DNA of 7,908 nt from an uncultured Mollicutes bacterium (GTDB lineage Bacteria; Bacillota_I; Bacilli_A; RFN20; CAG-826): positions 1 to 7,908 of the forward strand of contig URTN01000035.1 of the NCBI GenBank assembly GCA_900550795.1, written 5' to 3'. A model generated the notes under the pieces. The model searched no databases and was not told the DNA's origin. It saw nothing but the letters and a program-made list of their open reading frames with translations. Positions within the stretch are counted from its first letter, which is position 1, and the number at the start of each line of letters is the position of its first letter. The translations under genes and the position numbers were made by a program. Of this stretch, positions 1 through 5,650 are shown one piece after another.

Positions 1-983
1 TAATGGTTCAATTTATAATCTTCAGAACCGTAGGCAGCATAAACAGCAGACAATGGATTATTATTTACGATTCTATCGATGCATTCCGCTAACATGGAAG
101 CTAATGAAATTACATGGACAAAATCTAGGCTCTTGAAACGAGAATCTAGCGGAATTGAATCAGTAACGATAACTTCGCTAAATGGACCAGACTTGATTAA
201 ATCAAAGCAAGGATCGCTAAATACAGGGTGAATAGCAGCAATCTTGACGCTATTTGCCCCACTACCTAGAAGAGCATTTGCCCCGATAACCGCGCTTTTG
301 CCAGTATCGATCATATCATCGATCATAATGCAATCTTTTCCCTTTACTTCACCGATGATATTCATGGCTTCAGGCTCAAGCTTGGAATTACGTCTTTTAT
401 CAATAATAGCTAATGGGGCGTTAAGTTGCTCTGCTAATAATCTAGCACGGGTAACGCCACCATGGTCAGGAGAGACAACAACGACATTATTCAAATCTGC
501 TCCACTAGAGATGATTGCCCTTCCTAATAAAGGTACAGCAGTCAAGTCATCGACTAAGCAGGAGAAGAATCCTTGGATTTGGGCAGCATGGAGATTAACA
601 GTAACTACACGGTCAACTCCAGCAGTAGTAAGCAAATGGGCAACTAAGGCAGCAGTTATTGGCTGTCTTGGCTTAGCTTTCCTATCTTGTCTAGCATAGC
701 CAAAATAAGGGATTATCAAATTGATTTCCCTAGCACTGCTCCTACGTAAGGCATCAATAAAGATAAGTGTCTCCATGAGATTTTCATTAACTGGAGTACA
801 TGTTGATTGGATGATGAATACGTCCTTGCCACGGACTGTCTCGACTGGTTCGACAATTATTTCGCCAGAAGGAAAATGGCGGATGCTCCTTGAGCCAAGC
901 TCGACACCTAGCTTCTTTGCAATAGAGGCAGCCAAGTCTTCGTTAGCGGATAAGGAGAATAGAATTGCATTGTTGTCTAGCAT
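1..983 (-). CDS. prs: Ribose-phosphate pyrophosphokinase (PRPP synthetase), C-terminal end cut by window edge
   Basis: This enzyme makes 5-phosphoribosyl-1-diphosphate from ribose 5-phosphate and ATP in the cytosol, feeding purine, pyrimidine, NAD, His and Trp synthesis. Reading from the ATG at 983-981 gives 327 complete codons. Family motifs are clear. The flexible-loop segment YFGYARQDRK covers residues 93-102, with R98, Q99 and R101 as in class I enzymes. The catalytic-type H132 lies in NLHAAQIQGFF, DHGGV is at 173-177, and the PRPP-binding loop DDMIDTGKS is at 222-230. The usual FSDGE motif reads FPSGE here (37-41). An AGGAAG ribosome site at 989-994 supports the start. The family is usually about 315-320 residues, so the gene is nearly complete. 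The next codon begins TA, so it may be the stop or a Tyr. The gene is divergent from hpt, which consumes its product. Confidence 0.97.
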   Translation of the reverse strand, partial: MLDNNAILFSLSANEDLAASIAKKLGVELGSRSIRHFPSGEIIVEPVETVRGKDVFIIQSTCTPVNENLMETLIFIDALRRSSAREINLIIPYFGYARQDRKAKPRQPITAALVAHLLTTAGVDRVVTVNLHAAQIQGFFSCLVDDLTAVPLLGRAIISSGADLNNVVVVSPDHGGVTRARLLAEQLNAPLAIIDKRRNSKLEPEAMNIIGEVKGKDCIMIDDMIDTGKSAVIGANALLGSGANSVKIAAIHPVFSDPCFDLIKSGPFSEVIVTDSIPLDSRFKSLDFVHVISLASMLAECIDRIVNNNPLSAVYAAYGSEDYKLNH

Positions 984-1030
984 GATTACTTCCTTTGACC
1001 TCGATAGAGGCGATTTACTATATTAGAAGC

Positions 1031-1059
1031 ATTATACAATAGGAGTTTTTATATGTCCT
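1031..1059 (-). promoter_or_regulatory. Promoter of prs
   Basis: On the minus strand there is a perfect TATAAT -10 (plus-strand 1031-1036). It is spaced 17 bases from AGGACA (1054-1059), which matches 4 of 6 bases of the TTGACA -35 consensus. Transcription would start near 1024, giving a leader of about 40 bases before the prs ATG. That leader is too short for a riboswitch. The call rests on motif and spacing only. Confidence 0.65.
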
Positions 1060-1081
1060 TAAACAAAAGTAATTTTTATAA

Positions 1082-1095
1082 AGATAGCGCTTTCT
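1082..1095 (+). promoter_or_regulatory. cre-like site (possible CcpA operator) in the prs-hpt interval
   Basis: AGATAGCGCTTTCT fits the CcpA operator consensus TGWNANCGNTNWCA at every fixed position except the first and last. The CG core and right arm are perfect. It lies just upstream of or within the -35 zone of the hpt promoter, and upstream of the prs promoter, so it could act on either gene. The left arm is imperfect and the match could be chance. Confidence 0.3.
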
Positions 1096-1096
1096 T

Positions 1097-1125
1097 TCCC
1101 TAAATATGGGCATTTTCAATATAAT
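1097..1125 (+). promoter_or_regulatory. Promoter of hpt
   Basis: A perfect TATAAT -10 stands at 1120-1125. The position 17 bases upstream (1097-1102, TCCCTA) is a poor -35. TTTCCC at 1095-1100 with a 19-base spacer is no better. The start would be near 1132, giving a 30-base leader that contains only the ribosome site GGAGGA (1151-1156). The weak -35 suggests low or activator-dependent expression. Confidence 0.5.
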
Positions 1126-1161
1126 AATCTAATTCAGTTTTTATCTAAGTGGAGGAAAGAT

Positions 1162-1719
1162 ATGAAAGAGCTTGTCATGTCTAGAGAAGAAATAGAAGAA
1201 GCCTGCATTAGAATTGGAACTTCTTTAAATGAACGTCTAAAAAATGAAGAAAGACTCCCTGTCTTTATTTGCGTCATGAAGGGTGCGATGAATTTTATGA
1301 GCGATCTAATTAAGCACATCGAAAGCGATATCTTAGTGGATTATATAAAGATATCTAGCTATGAAGGAGATAAAACTAGCGGACATATCACCCTTAAGCA
1401 AGATATATCCATTGATCTAGATTCCCGTAGCGTCGTCATCGTCGAAGATATAATCGATACAGGTCTATCGATGAAATACCTTATCGACCACATAAAGGAA
1501 AAATATTGCCCAAAGCAAATTATAGTAGCTACCTTGTTAGATAAAGCCTGTGCAAGAAAGATTAGAGTCCAAATAGATTATGTTGGAAAGACTCTTAATG
1601 AGAATAAATTCGTCGTTGGATATGGGCTAGATTATAAAGAACTCCACCGAAATAACCCATATATCTATGTCCCTACTAAGGAAGAAGTAGAGAAAATGGA
1701 TATAGAAGTTGCTAAATAA
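1162..1719 (+). CDS. hpt: Hypoxanthine (guanine) phosphoribosyltransferase
   Basis: This cytosolic purine-salvage enzyme transfers the phosphoribosyl group of PRPP to hypoxanthine or guanine, giving IMP or GMP. The 185-residue length is normal for bacterial HPRTs. Motifs in order: MKGAMNF (39-45, the LKG pyrophosphate loop), the flexible loop SSYEGDKTSG (65-74), the PRPP loop VVIVEDIIDTG (91-101, D99 as the likely general base), the LLDK lysine region (125-128), and FVVGYGLDYKELHRNNPYI (150-168), which holds the base. GGAGGA at 1151-1156 lies 5 bases before the ATG, which favours this start over the in-frame Met at 1177. It is divergent from prs, source of its co-substrate. No terminator follows: its TAA directly abuts the stop of the convergent neighbour. 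XPRT is unlikely given the motifs. Confidence 0.95.
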   Translation: MKELVMSREEIEEACIRIGTSLNERLKNEERLPVFICVMKGAMNFMSDLIKHIESDILVDYIKISSYEGDKTSGHITLKQDISIDLDSRSVVIVEDIIDTGLSMKYLIDHIKEKYCPKQIIVATLLDKACARKIRVQIDYVGKTLNENKFVVGYGLDYKELHRNNPYIYVPTKEEVEKMDIEVAK

Positions 1720-3534
1720 TTAAGCGTTATTAGTAAAATTATTCCTAGATTCTAGTTTTACGTTCTTGTTAAAGAAGGCTATCCCTACTTTAATGATTTT
1801 ACTTACCCCATCAAGTTTCATCTCTTCATCATACTTTTTCTTTTCGATTTGATCTAATGCCTTCTTGGCTAATTTATCTAGACTAGATGAATCTTCTCCT
1901 TTTTTGAATTCGAATATAAATCCAGGGTTAGACTTATTGATTGGATTAAGGCATATATCAAACCTACCTAATCCAGATTCCCTATTGGAAGAGATTTTAT
2001 ATCTAGAGCTAGTAATCGCGCATAATCCAAGCATCATCCCATGATAAAAAGATTCATTAGGAGTATCAAAGCTAGATATAGATTCAACCATGAATCTTTC
2101 TAATATCTTTTCTAATGAATTAATGCCATTTAGGAAAATTGCCTGTTGAAAGGAAATGGCAATGCTTTCTTTCCCGGTTTTAGAAAGTATTTCTTTTTCA
2201 TAAACAAAAGTAATCTCTTTATTCGGGATAGCAACGTCACATATATAATTCCCATCGGTCTGAGGATATATCTTCAATACTTTTAAATAACCTGCGACAA
2301 GCAAGAAACTATAGATGCTATAAGGGTTTTTATTAATTTCAGGATAGATAACACTTGTATCGATATAGGTAGTAACTTTCTCTCCAAATTTATGGAGGTT
2401 TTCTTTTGTTATATCATTGGCAGCTTCTACTATTTCACCAATGATGTCATTGCTTCCAGTTGAAAGCCAGAAAGCCTTTGGAACGCAATTAGATGAAACA
2501 TAATTTATGACTGACCAAGGATTAAATATTTCATTATTGCCAAATACATATCCATCATACCAAGAGCAAGCCTCTTCGTATTTATCTGAATAATTGTAAT
2601 AGGAAAGGAGTTCTTTTACTTCATCTTTGCTAAATCCAAAATATTCACTATATTCATCATCTAATATCGAATTGATCTTTAAATTATTTAGTCCTGAGAA
2701 GATGCTTTCTTTTGCAACTCTAAGTATGCCAGTAAGGAATCCATATGCTAAAGATGGATTATCCTTTAATCCGCCAGAAAAGAATCCACGCATGAAATTA
2801 ATAATCTTTGGATGTCCTTGCTCTAAAGGAGTGTCATATTCATCAATTATGATGATGCATTCTTTTTTGTAATGTTTATATAGGAATAAAGAAAGCAATT
2901 GAAGAGACATTTCTAAATCAATTCCGCTTGCAGTACCTGATGCTATTTTCTTATATTGGCTAATCTCATATTCATTTAGATAAGGGCTAGTCTCCAATTC
3001 GTTATGGCGTAAGAATTCTAAAGATATAAGTTTAGAAATCTTAGAAAAAGTATCTTCATAGGATTCACATTTTACATCCTTAAAAGTAAGGAATATGGCT
3101 GGATATTGGCCTTGATAGGAAGTATATGGCTTACCACATTTCCAAATATTCTTATCCTTGAAATAAATAGAAGTATCTTCTTTGCTTTGTTCAAAGAATA
3201 CACGGAGCATATCCATGTTTAAAGTCTTACCAAATCTACGTGGACGGGTAAAAAGAGAAACTTGGGGTCTATTATCTAGAAAGTCCTTAATTAATAAAGT
3301 CTTATCGACATAATAATATTCGGTTACGGCTTTCTTAAAATCAGATATCCCGATAGGAAGTGGCTTCTTTTTAGAATTAGAAGACATATTCTTATCAATA
3401 AAATCCTTAGGGACTAACCAACTTCCGTTTTCTTTCCTAGCCCCGTCAATCTCCCCGCTTTTGCACATTTGCTGAATTCGACGGATAGATATATCTAATC
3501 TAGATGCAACTTCTTTACTTTCAAAATAAGTCAT
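1720..3534 (-). CDS. HTH - AAA-ATPase-like - PD-(D/E)XK nuclease domain protein
   Basis: The protein has 604 residues from the preferred start. Residues 1-50 resemble an excisionase/MerR-like DNA-binding domain, with helices around SKEVASRLDIS and RRIQQMCKSGEI and a wing ending GSWLVPKDF. Next comes an AAA-ATPase-like domain (the AAA-ATPase_like / PF09820 type) with Walker A-like RPRRFGKT at 97-104 and Walker B IIIIDEYD at 227-234. The C-terminus matches the PDDEXK_9 (DUF1703) type: E494 before YHGMMLGL, then SNRESGLGRFDI with D526, and FEFK with E542 and K544. All expected catalytic residues are present. The cellular role of the family is not established. Genome defence, mobile-element biology or regulation are guesses. 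An in-frame upstream ATG at 3564-3562 would add 10 residues but lacks a ribosome site. The gene is AT-richer than its neighbours and flanked by terminators, which suggests acquired DNA. Confidence 0.9.
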   Translation of the reverse strand: MTYFESKEVASRLDISIRRIQQMCKSGEIDGARKENGSWLVPKDFIDKNMSSNSKKKPLPIGISDFKKAVTEYYYVDKTLLIKDFLDNRPQVSLFTRPRRFGKTLNMDMLRVFFEQSKEDTSIYFKDKNIWKCGKPYTSYQGQYPAIFLTFKDVKCESYEDTFSKISKLISLEFLRHNELETSPYLNEYEISQYKKIASGTASGIDLEMSLQLLSLFLYKHYKKECIIIIDEYDTPLEQGHPKIINFMRGFFSGGLKDNPSLAYGFLTGILRVAKESIFSGLNNLKINSILDDEYSEYFGFSKDEVKELLSYYNYSDKYEEACSWYDGYVFGNNEIFNPWSVINYVSSNCVPKAFWLSTGSNDIIGEIVEAANDITKENLHKFGEKVTTYIDTSVIYPEINKNPYSIYSFLLVAGYLKVLKIYPQTDGNYICDVAIPNKEITFVYEKEILSKTGKESIAISFQQAIFLNGINSLEKILERFMVESISSFDTPNESFYHGMMLGLCAITSSRYKISSNRESGLGRFDICLNPINKSNPGFIFEFKKGEDSSSLDKLAKKALDQIEKKKYDEEMKLDGVSKIIKVGIAFFNKNVKLESRNNFTNNA

Positions 3535-3539
3535 AGGCA

Positions 3540-3546
3540 CTCCTCT
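3540..3546 (-). promoter_or_regulatory. Ribosome binding site that decides the start of the HTH-ATPase-nuclease gene
   Basis: On the minus strand AGAGGAG sits 5 bases before the ATG at 3534-3532. The upstream in-frame ATG at 3564-3562 has no comparable site and overlaps the likely promoter. Translation therefore most likely begins at Met-Thr-Tyr-Phe, the first residues of the HTH domain. Confidence 0.75.
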
Positions 3547-3554
3547 ATAAAGAT

Positions 3555-3563
3555 ATTCTAACA
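3555..3563 (-). promoter_or_regulatory. Extended -10 promoter of the HTH-ATPase-nuclease gene
   Basis: The minus strand reads TG-T-TAGAAT: an extended -10 whose hexamer (3555-3560) matches 5 of 6 bases of TATAAT. There is no convincing -35 at 17 bases. The start would be near 3548, leaving a leader of under 20 bases with just the ribosome site. An inverted TTTCGTTTT copy lies 4 bases upstream of the TG, and three direct copies lie further upstream. Confidence 0.5.
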
Positions 3564-3566
3564 TAT

Positions 3567-3620
3567 AAAACGAAACGCAGTATTAAATTTCGTTTTGATT
3601 TCGTTTTGGTTTCGTTTTGA
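3567..3620. repeat. Cluster of TTTCGTTTT motifs: three 11-bp tandem repeats plus one inverted copy
   Basis: Three head-to-tail 11-bp units lie at 3588-3598, 3599-3609 and 3610-3620: TTTCGTTTTGA, then the same ending GG, then GA again. A perfect inverted copy, AAAACGAAA, lies at 3567-3575. It can pair with the first unit as a 9-bp arm across 12 bases. The 11-base period puts the units on nearly the same DNA face. They sit directly upstream of the promoter of a gene whose product has an N-terminal HTH, so an autoregulatory operator is the simplest reading. The repeat structure is seen directly, and the role is inferred. Confidence 0.8.
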
Positions 3621-3648
3621 ATCACAAAATATCGAGACAACAATCAAT

Positions 3649-3667
3649 TTCGTACCTAAAATACGAA
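3649..3667. repeat. TTCGTA / TACGAA inverted repeat, outlying copy of the same motif family
   Basis: TTCGTA (3649-3654) and TACGAA (3662-3667) form a perfect 6-bp inverted repeat with a 7-base spacer. Both arms share the TTCGT core of the tandem repeats about 30 bases away, so this may be a further binding site for the same protein. Confidence 0.45.
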
Positions 3668-3689
3668 CTCAAAAATATAAACAATAAAT

Positions 3690-3731
3690 AAAAAGGCCCG
3701 GATGTTGCGCATTGTTAAGAGGCGATCCGGG
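3690..3731 (-). terminator. GC-rich terminator-like hairpin, probably a second terminator behind uraA
   Basis: On the minus strand CCCGGAU (3731-3725) pairs perfectly with AUCCGGG (3703-3697). A further CGC/GCG inner helix is possible inside the 21-base loop. The stem is followed by CC and five U (3694-3690). It has the form of an intrinsic terminator and lies about 60 bases beyond the first terminator of uraA. It could also end an unrecognised short RNA from 3732-3790, but I see no good promoter there. Confidence 0.55.
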
Positions 3732-3763
3732 ATCTGTCGGCTATATAGTACACTTTAGAACTT

Positions 3764-3780
3764 ATTTTTCCTAGAAAAAT
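3764..3780. repeat. Perfect AT-rich palindrome
   Basis: ATTTTTC and GAAAAAT are perfect 7-bp arms around the spacer CTA, between two terminator hairpins. It could be a weak hairpin or a protein site. No function can be read from it. Confidence 0.4.
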
Positions 3781-3792
3781 CTCTATTTAACG

Positions 3793-3826
3793 AAAAAAAC
3801 GACCCTCCCATCATAGAAGAGCCGTC
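3793..3826 (-). terminator. Intrinsic terminator of uraA
   Basis: In the minus-strand RNA, CGGCUCUUC (3824-3816) pairs over 9 bases with GGGAGGGUCG (3809-3800). Three of the pairs are G-U and the loop is about 7 bases. Seven U follow (3799-3793). The wobble pairs work only in the minus-strand RNA, so it serves uraA, whose stop ends 18 bases upstream. Confidence 0.8.
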
Positions 3827-3843
3827 CGTATTGAGCTATTTTC

Positions 3844-5388
3844 TTATTCGGCCTTAGCTTCAACCTTTTTATCTTTTAGGATTAGGTTCATTAAAATACC
3901 TAGAATCATTGAGAAGGCAGTTGAGGTAACAGTAATCATTGTAGAAGTTCCTGGGAAAATAAACTTCAATGCCAATCCCCCAATTCCAGAAACCAGGATA
4001 ACTGATGCGACAAATATATTTTTGGTATTAGACATATCGACTTGTTCATTGATTAGCATCTTTACCCCACTAGCAGCGATAAATCCATATAGAAGCAAGG
4101 ATACCCCTCCAGTAACGCAAGTTGGAATAGTCTCTACTACTGACATTATAGGAGATAAGAATCCTAGCAATATAGTCATAAAGCAAGCTAGAATAATAAC
4201 TTTGACGCTAGCAATCTTAGTAACGCCAACTACTGCAACGTTTTCTCCATAAGTAGTATTGGCGGCACCACACATAACTCCACTTAAAGCCGTGGCAACT
4301 CCATCACCGATAAGGGTTCTAGATAATCCTGGGTCAGTTAATAAATCCCTGCCGATTATTCCGGAAAGGTTCTTATGGTCGCCGATATGTTCGCAGATTG
4401 TAACTAATGAAACAGGAATGAATAACAAGGCAATGCTTCCGATTTGGCTTCCTTTTATTGGGGCAGCAGCCTTAAATGTTTCAGGAAGGAAGATGAAGCC
4501 AGGAACATCGATGAAGCTTTGTACTCCGATGTTTTTGAAATTATTGACAATAGGAGAGAAATCAACGACATGGAAGGCTTCGTTTCCACATCCATAATAG
4601 CCAATGCCAGTAAATATAGCTGCAGCAACATATCCTGCAACCATACCCATTACAAATGGGATTAAGCTCAATGTCTTCTTGCCATAATGGGCACATAAAG
4701 CAGTTACGATCATCCCGATTAAGCCACATAATAAGGCAACTAGATTATAAGATTCATGATTGCCGCTAGAAGAAACTAGATTATTAACAGCAGAGACGCT
4801 TAACCCTAAACCAATAACCATGATGACTGGTCCAATTACGATGGTAGGAAGTAATTTATTTAGCCAATTGACCCCAGCGAATTTAATAATTATGGCGATT
4901 ATTACATATAAAGCACCAACCATGGCCATACCAATTGGAAGTGCCCATATGTTAGCAAAAAATCCAATTACAGTTTCTCCGGCACTTGCCGCCACTGCTA
5001 ATCCATCACTTCCCATTGAAGCAGGAACTGCACCTAGAGCAACAGCCCCACACATCGGGGCAATATAGGCAAAACTAGAAGCAAGGAAGACAGGTGATTT
5101 CATCTTGGTTAAGACAATATAGAACAAAGTTCCAATCCCAGCCGCGACTAGAGTTGGGGCAATCATAGTTTGGGCTAAGGATATGCCATTGATATTTATA
5201 AATGGTACCTTAGCACCAGCATTAGCAAATTCAGCCCCAACTTCCATTGGTCCAGAAAATACTAATAGAGGAACGGTAATGCATGCGACAAACATCGCTA
5301 GCACGTGCTGAATCGCTAAGATGATCCATTCCGAAATCTTCTTAGGAGCCTCGTTTACATCGAGGATAAGTTTTTTTGCTTGGTCCAT
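3844..5388 (-). CDS. uraA: Uracil permease, NCS2 (nucleobase:cation symporter-2) family
   Basis: This is an inner-membrane protein importing uracil, probably with protons. The sequence of 514 residues has many hydrophobic segments and the UraA-type signatures. QHVLAMF has H28 in TM1, and SPVFLASSFAYI (98-109) is the TM3 strand. TICEHIGDHKN has E333, equivalent to the substrate-binding Glu241 of E. coli UraA. GRDLLTDPGLSRTLIGDG (346-363) follows, and NTTYGEN (377-383) has E382, equivalent to Glu290. IPTCVTGGVSLLLYGFIAASG closes the core (421-441). These motifs fit uracil rather than xanthine carriers. At 514 residues it is longer than E. coli UraA (429), with extra loop sequence near 45-75, 118-137 and 200-290. 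AAGGAGG lies 10 bases before the ATG. The upstream leader carries two terminator-like attenuators. Confidence 0.93.
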   Translation of the reverse strand: MDQAKKLILDVNEAPKKISEWIILAIQHVLAMFVACITVPLLVFSGPMEVGAEFANAGAKVPFININGISLAQTMIAPTLVAAGIGTLFYIVLTKMKSPVFLASSFAYIAPMCGAVALGAVPASMGSDGLAVAASAGETVIGFFANIWALPIGMAMVGALYVIIAIIIKFAGVNWLNKLLPTIVIGPVIMVIGLGLSVSAVNNLVSSSGNHESYNLVALLCGLIGMIVTALCAHYGKKTLSLIPFVMGMVAGYVAAAIFTGIGYYGCGNEAFHVVDFSPIVNNFKNIGVQSFIDVPGFIFLPETFKAAAPIKGSQIGSIALLFIPVSLVTICEHIGDHKNLSGIIGRDLLTDPGLSRTLIGDGVATALSGVMCGAANTTYGENVAVVGVTKIASVKVIILACFMTILLGFLSPIMSVVETIPTCVTGGVSLLLYGFIAASGVKMLINEQVDMSNTKNIFVASVILVSGIGGLALKFIFPGTSTMITVTSTAFSMILGILMNLILKDKKVEAKAE

Positions 5389-5427
5389 ACGCCTAAGCCC
5401 TCCTTTTTATTTACCTTCTCCTTCTAG

Positions 5428-5457
5428 AAAAAAAGGACCTAGATAACTCTAAGTCCT
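5428..5457 (-). terminator. Leader attenuator 2 of uraA (intrinsic terminator upstream of the gene)
   Basis: In the minus-strand RNA AGGACUUAG (5457-5449) pairs over 9 bases, one G-U, with CUAGGUCCU (5442-5434). The loop is AGUUAU, and U residues follow to 5428. It stands 40 bases before the uraA ATG. No credible minus-strand gene lies upstream that it could end, so it is best read as a conditional terminator of the uraA leader. The signal that would relieve it is not evident. Confidence 0.75.
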
Positions 5458-5557
5458 AAATAACAAAAGGGGTTGGATTAAGAAGAAACTGGCCAAAATA
5501 AGAAAAAATCTCCCTACGCTTTTTCTTTCGTATGGAGTGTCTAATTCCGAGTTCCAT
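5456..5557 (-). CDS. Possible 33-residue leader peptide of uraA (doubtful)
   Basis: An ATG at 5557-5555, about 12 bases after the predicted transcription start, opens a 33-codon frame ending in TAG at 5458-5456, next to attenuator 2. It spans attenuator 1. The peptide begins MELGIRHSIRKKKRRE, so it is very basic, and then turns hydrophobic. There is no Shine-Dalgarno sequence before it, and no run of regulatory codons such as is typical of amino-acid attenuators. It matches no family I recognise. It is listed because its position in the leader is suggestive. Confidence 0.15.
   Translation of the reverse strand: MELGIRHSIRKKKRREIFSYFGQFLLNPTPFVI
5500..5537 (-). terminator. Leader attenuator 1 of uraA
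   Basis: In the minus-strand RNA CUCCAUACG (5537-5529) pairs with CGUAGGGAG (5518-5510): 8 pairs and one A-G mismatch, with a 10-base A-rich loop. AUUUUUUCUUAUUUU follows. This has intrinsic-terminator form within the uraA leader. Its 5' arm contains UCCAU, which can instead pair with AUGGA (5557-5553) upstream, giving a mutually exclusive antiterminator. Confidence 0.6.
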
Positions 5558-5569
5558 GTTTCTACCCGG
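5547..5569 (-). promoter_or_regulatory. 5' leader hairpin of uraA mRNA
   Basis: Right after the predicted transcription start, CCGGGU (5569-5564) pairs with ACUCGG (5552-5547) around an 11-base loop, AGAAACAUGGA. The loop holds the AUGGA complementary to the arm of attenuator 1, so forming this hairpin would affect the antiterminator. I do not see the PyrR-binding-loop consensus, so the sensing factor is unknown. Confidence 0.4.
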
Positions 5570-5575
5570 AAAATA

Positions 5576-5604
5576 ACTCTACCTTGAAAATACTTTTTTG
5601 GCAA
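5576..5604 (-). promoter_or_regulatory. Promoter of uraA
   Basis: On the minus strand TTGCCA (5604-5599) matches 5 of 6 bases of TTGACA. It is spaced 17 bases from TAGAGT (5581-5576), which matches 4 of 6 bases of TATAAT. Transcription would start around 5568-5572, giving a leader of about 180 bases. The initial region reads TATTTTCC, a short U run at the start. Confidence 0.55.
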
Positions 5605-5650
5605 CAAATTTTTTATTAGAAAAAAATAGGCAAAAATATTTATAAAAATC

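Noticed and set aside
244..1026. Plus-strand open frames opposite prs
   Set aside because: They are shadows on the opposite strand of prs, whose protein motifs are unmistakable in the minus-strand frame.
3535..3564. Upstream in-frame ATG as the start of the HTH-ATPase-nuclease gene
   Set aside because: No ribosome site there, and the likely -10 lies inside this stretch. The ATG at 3534 has AGAGGAG at ideal spacing and begins the HTH domain.
3588..3620. CRISPR-like array
   Set aside because: The units are 11 bp, directly adjacent and without spacers, and no cas gene is present.
3695..3745. tRNA or tRNA-like attachment site
   Set aside because: No T-loop or anticodon stem can be arranged. 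A simple terminator-type hairpin explains the pairing.
4022..5068. Several open frames opposite or overlapping uraA
   Set aside because: They lie within the clear uraA coding frame and show no protein family features or ribosome sites.
5500..5570. Possible second purine riboswitch on the plus strand (TTTCTACCCGGAAAAT resembles part of J2/3 and L3)
   Set aside because: No GAUAUGG loop, no P1 pairing and no P2 of normal length. The stretch is better explained as the uraA leader on the minus strand.
5389..5570. T-box or SAM riboswitch in the uraA leader
   Set aside because: No T-box sequence and no S-box core motifs; a uracil permease is also not their usual target.
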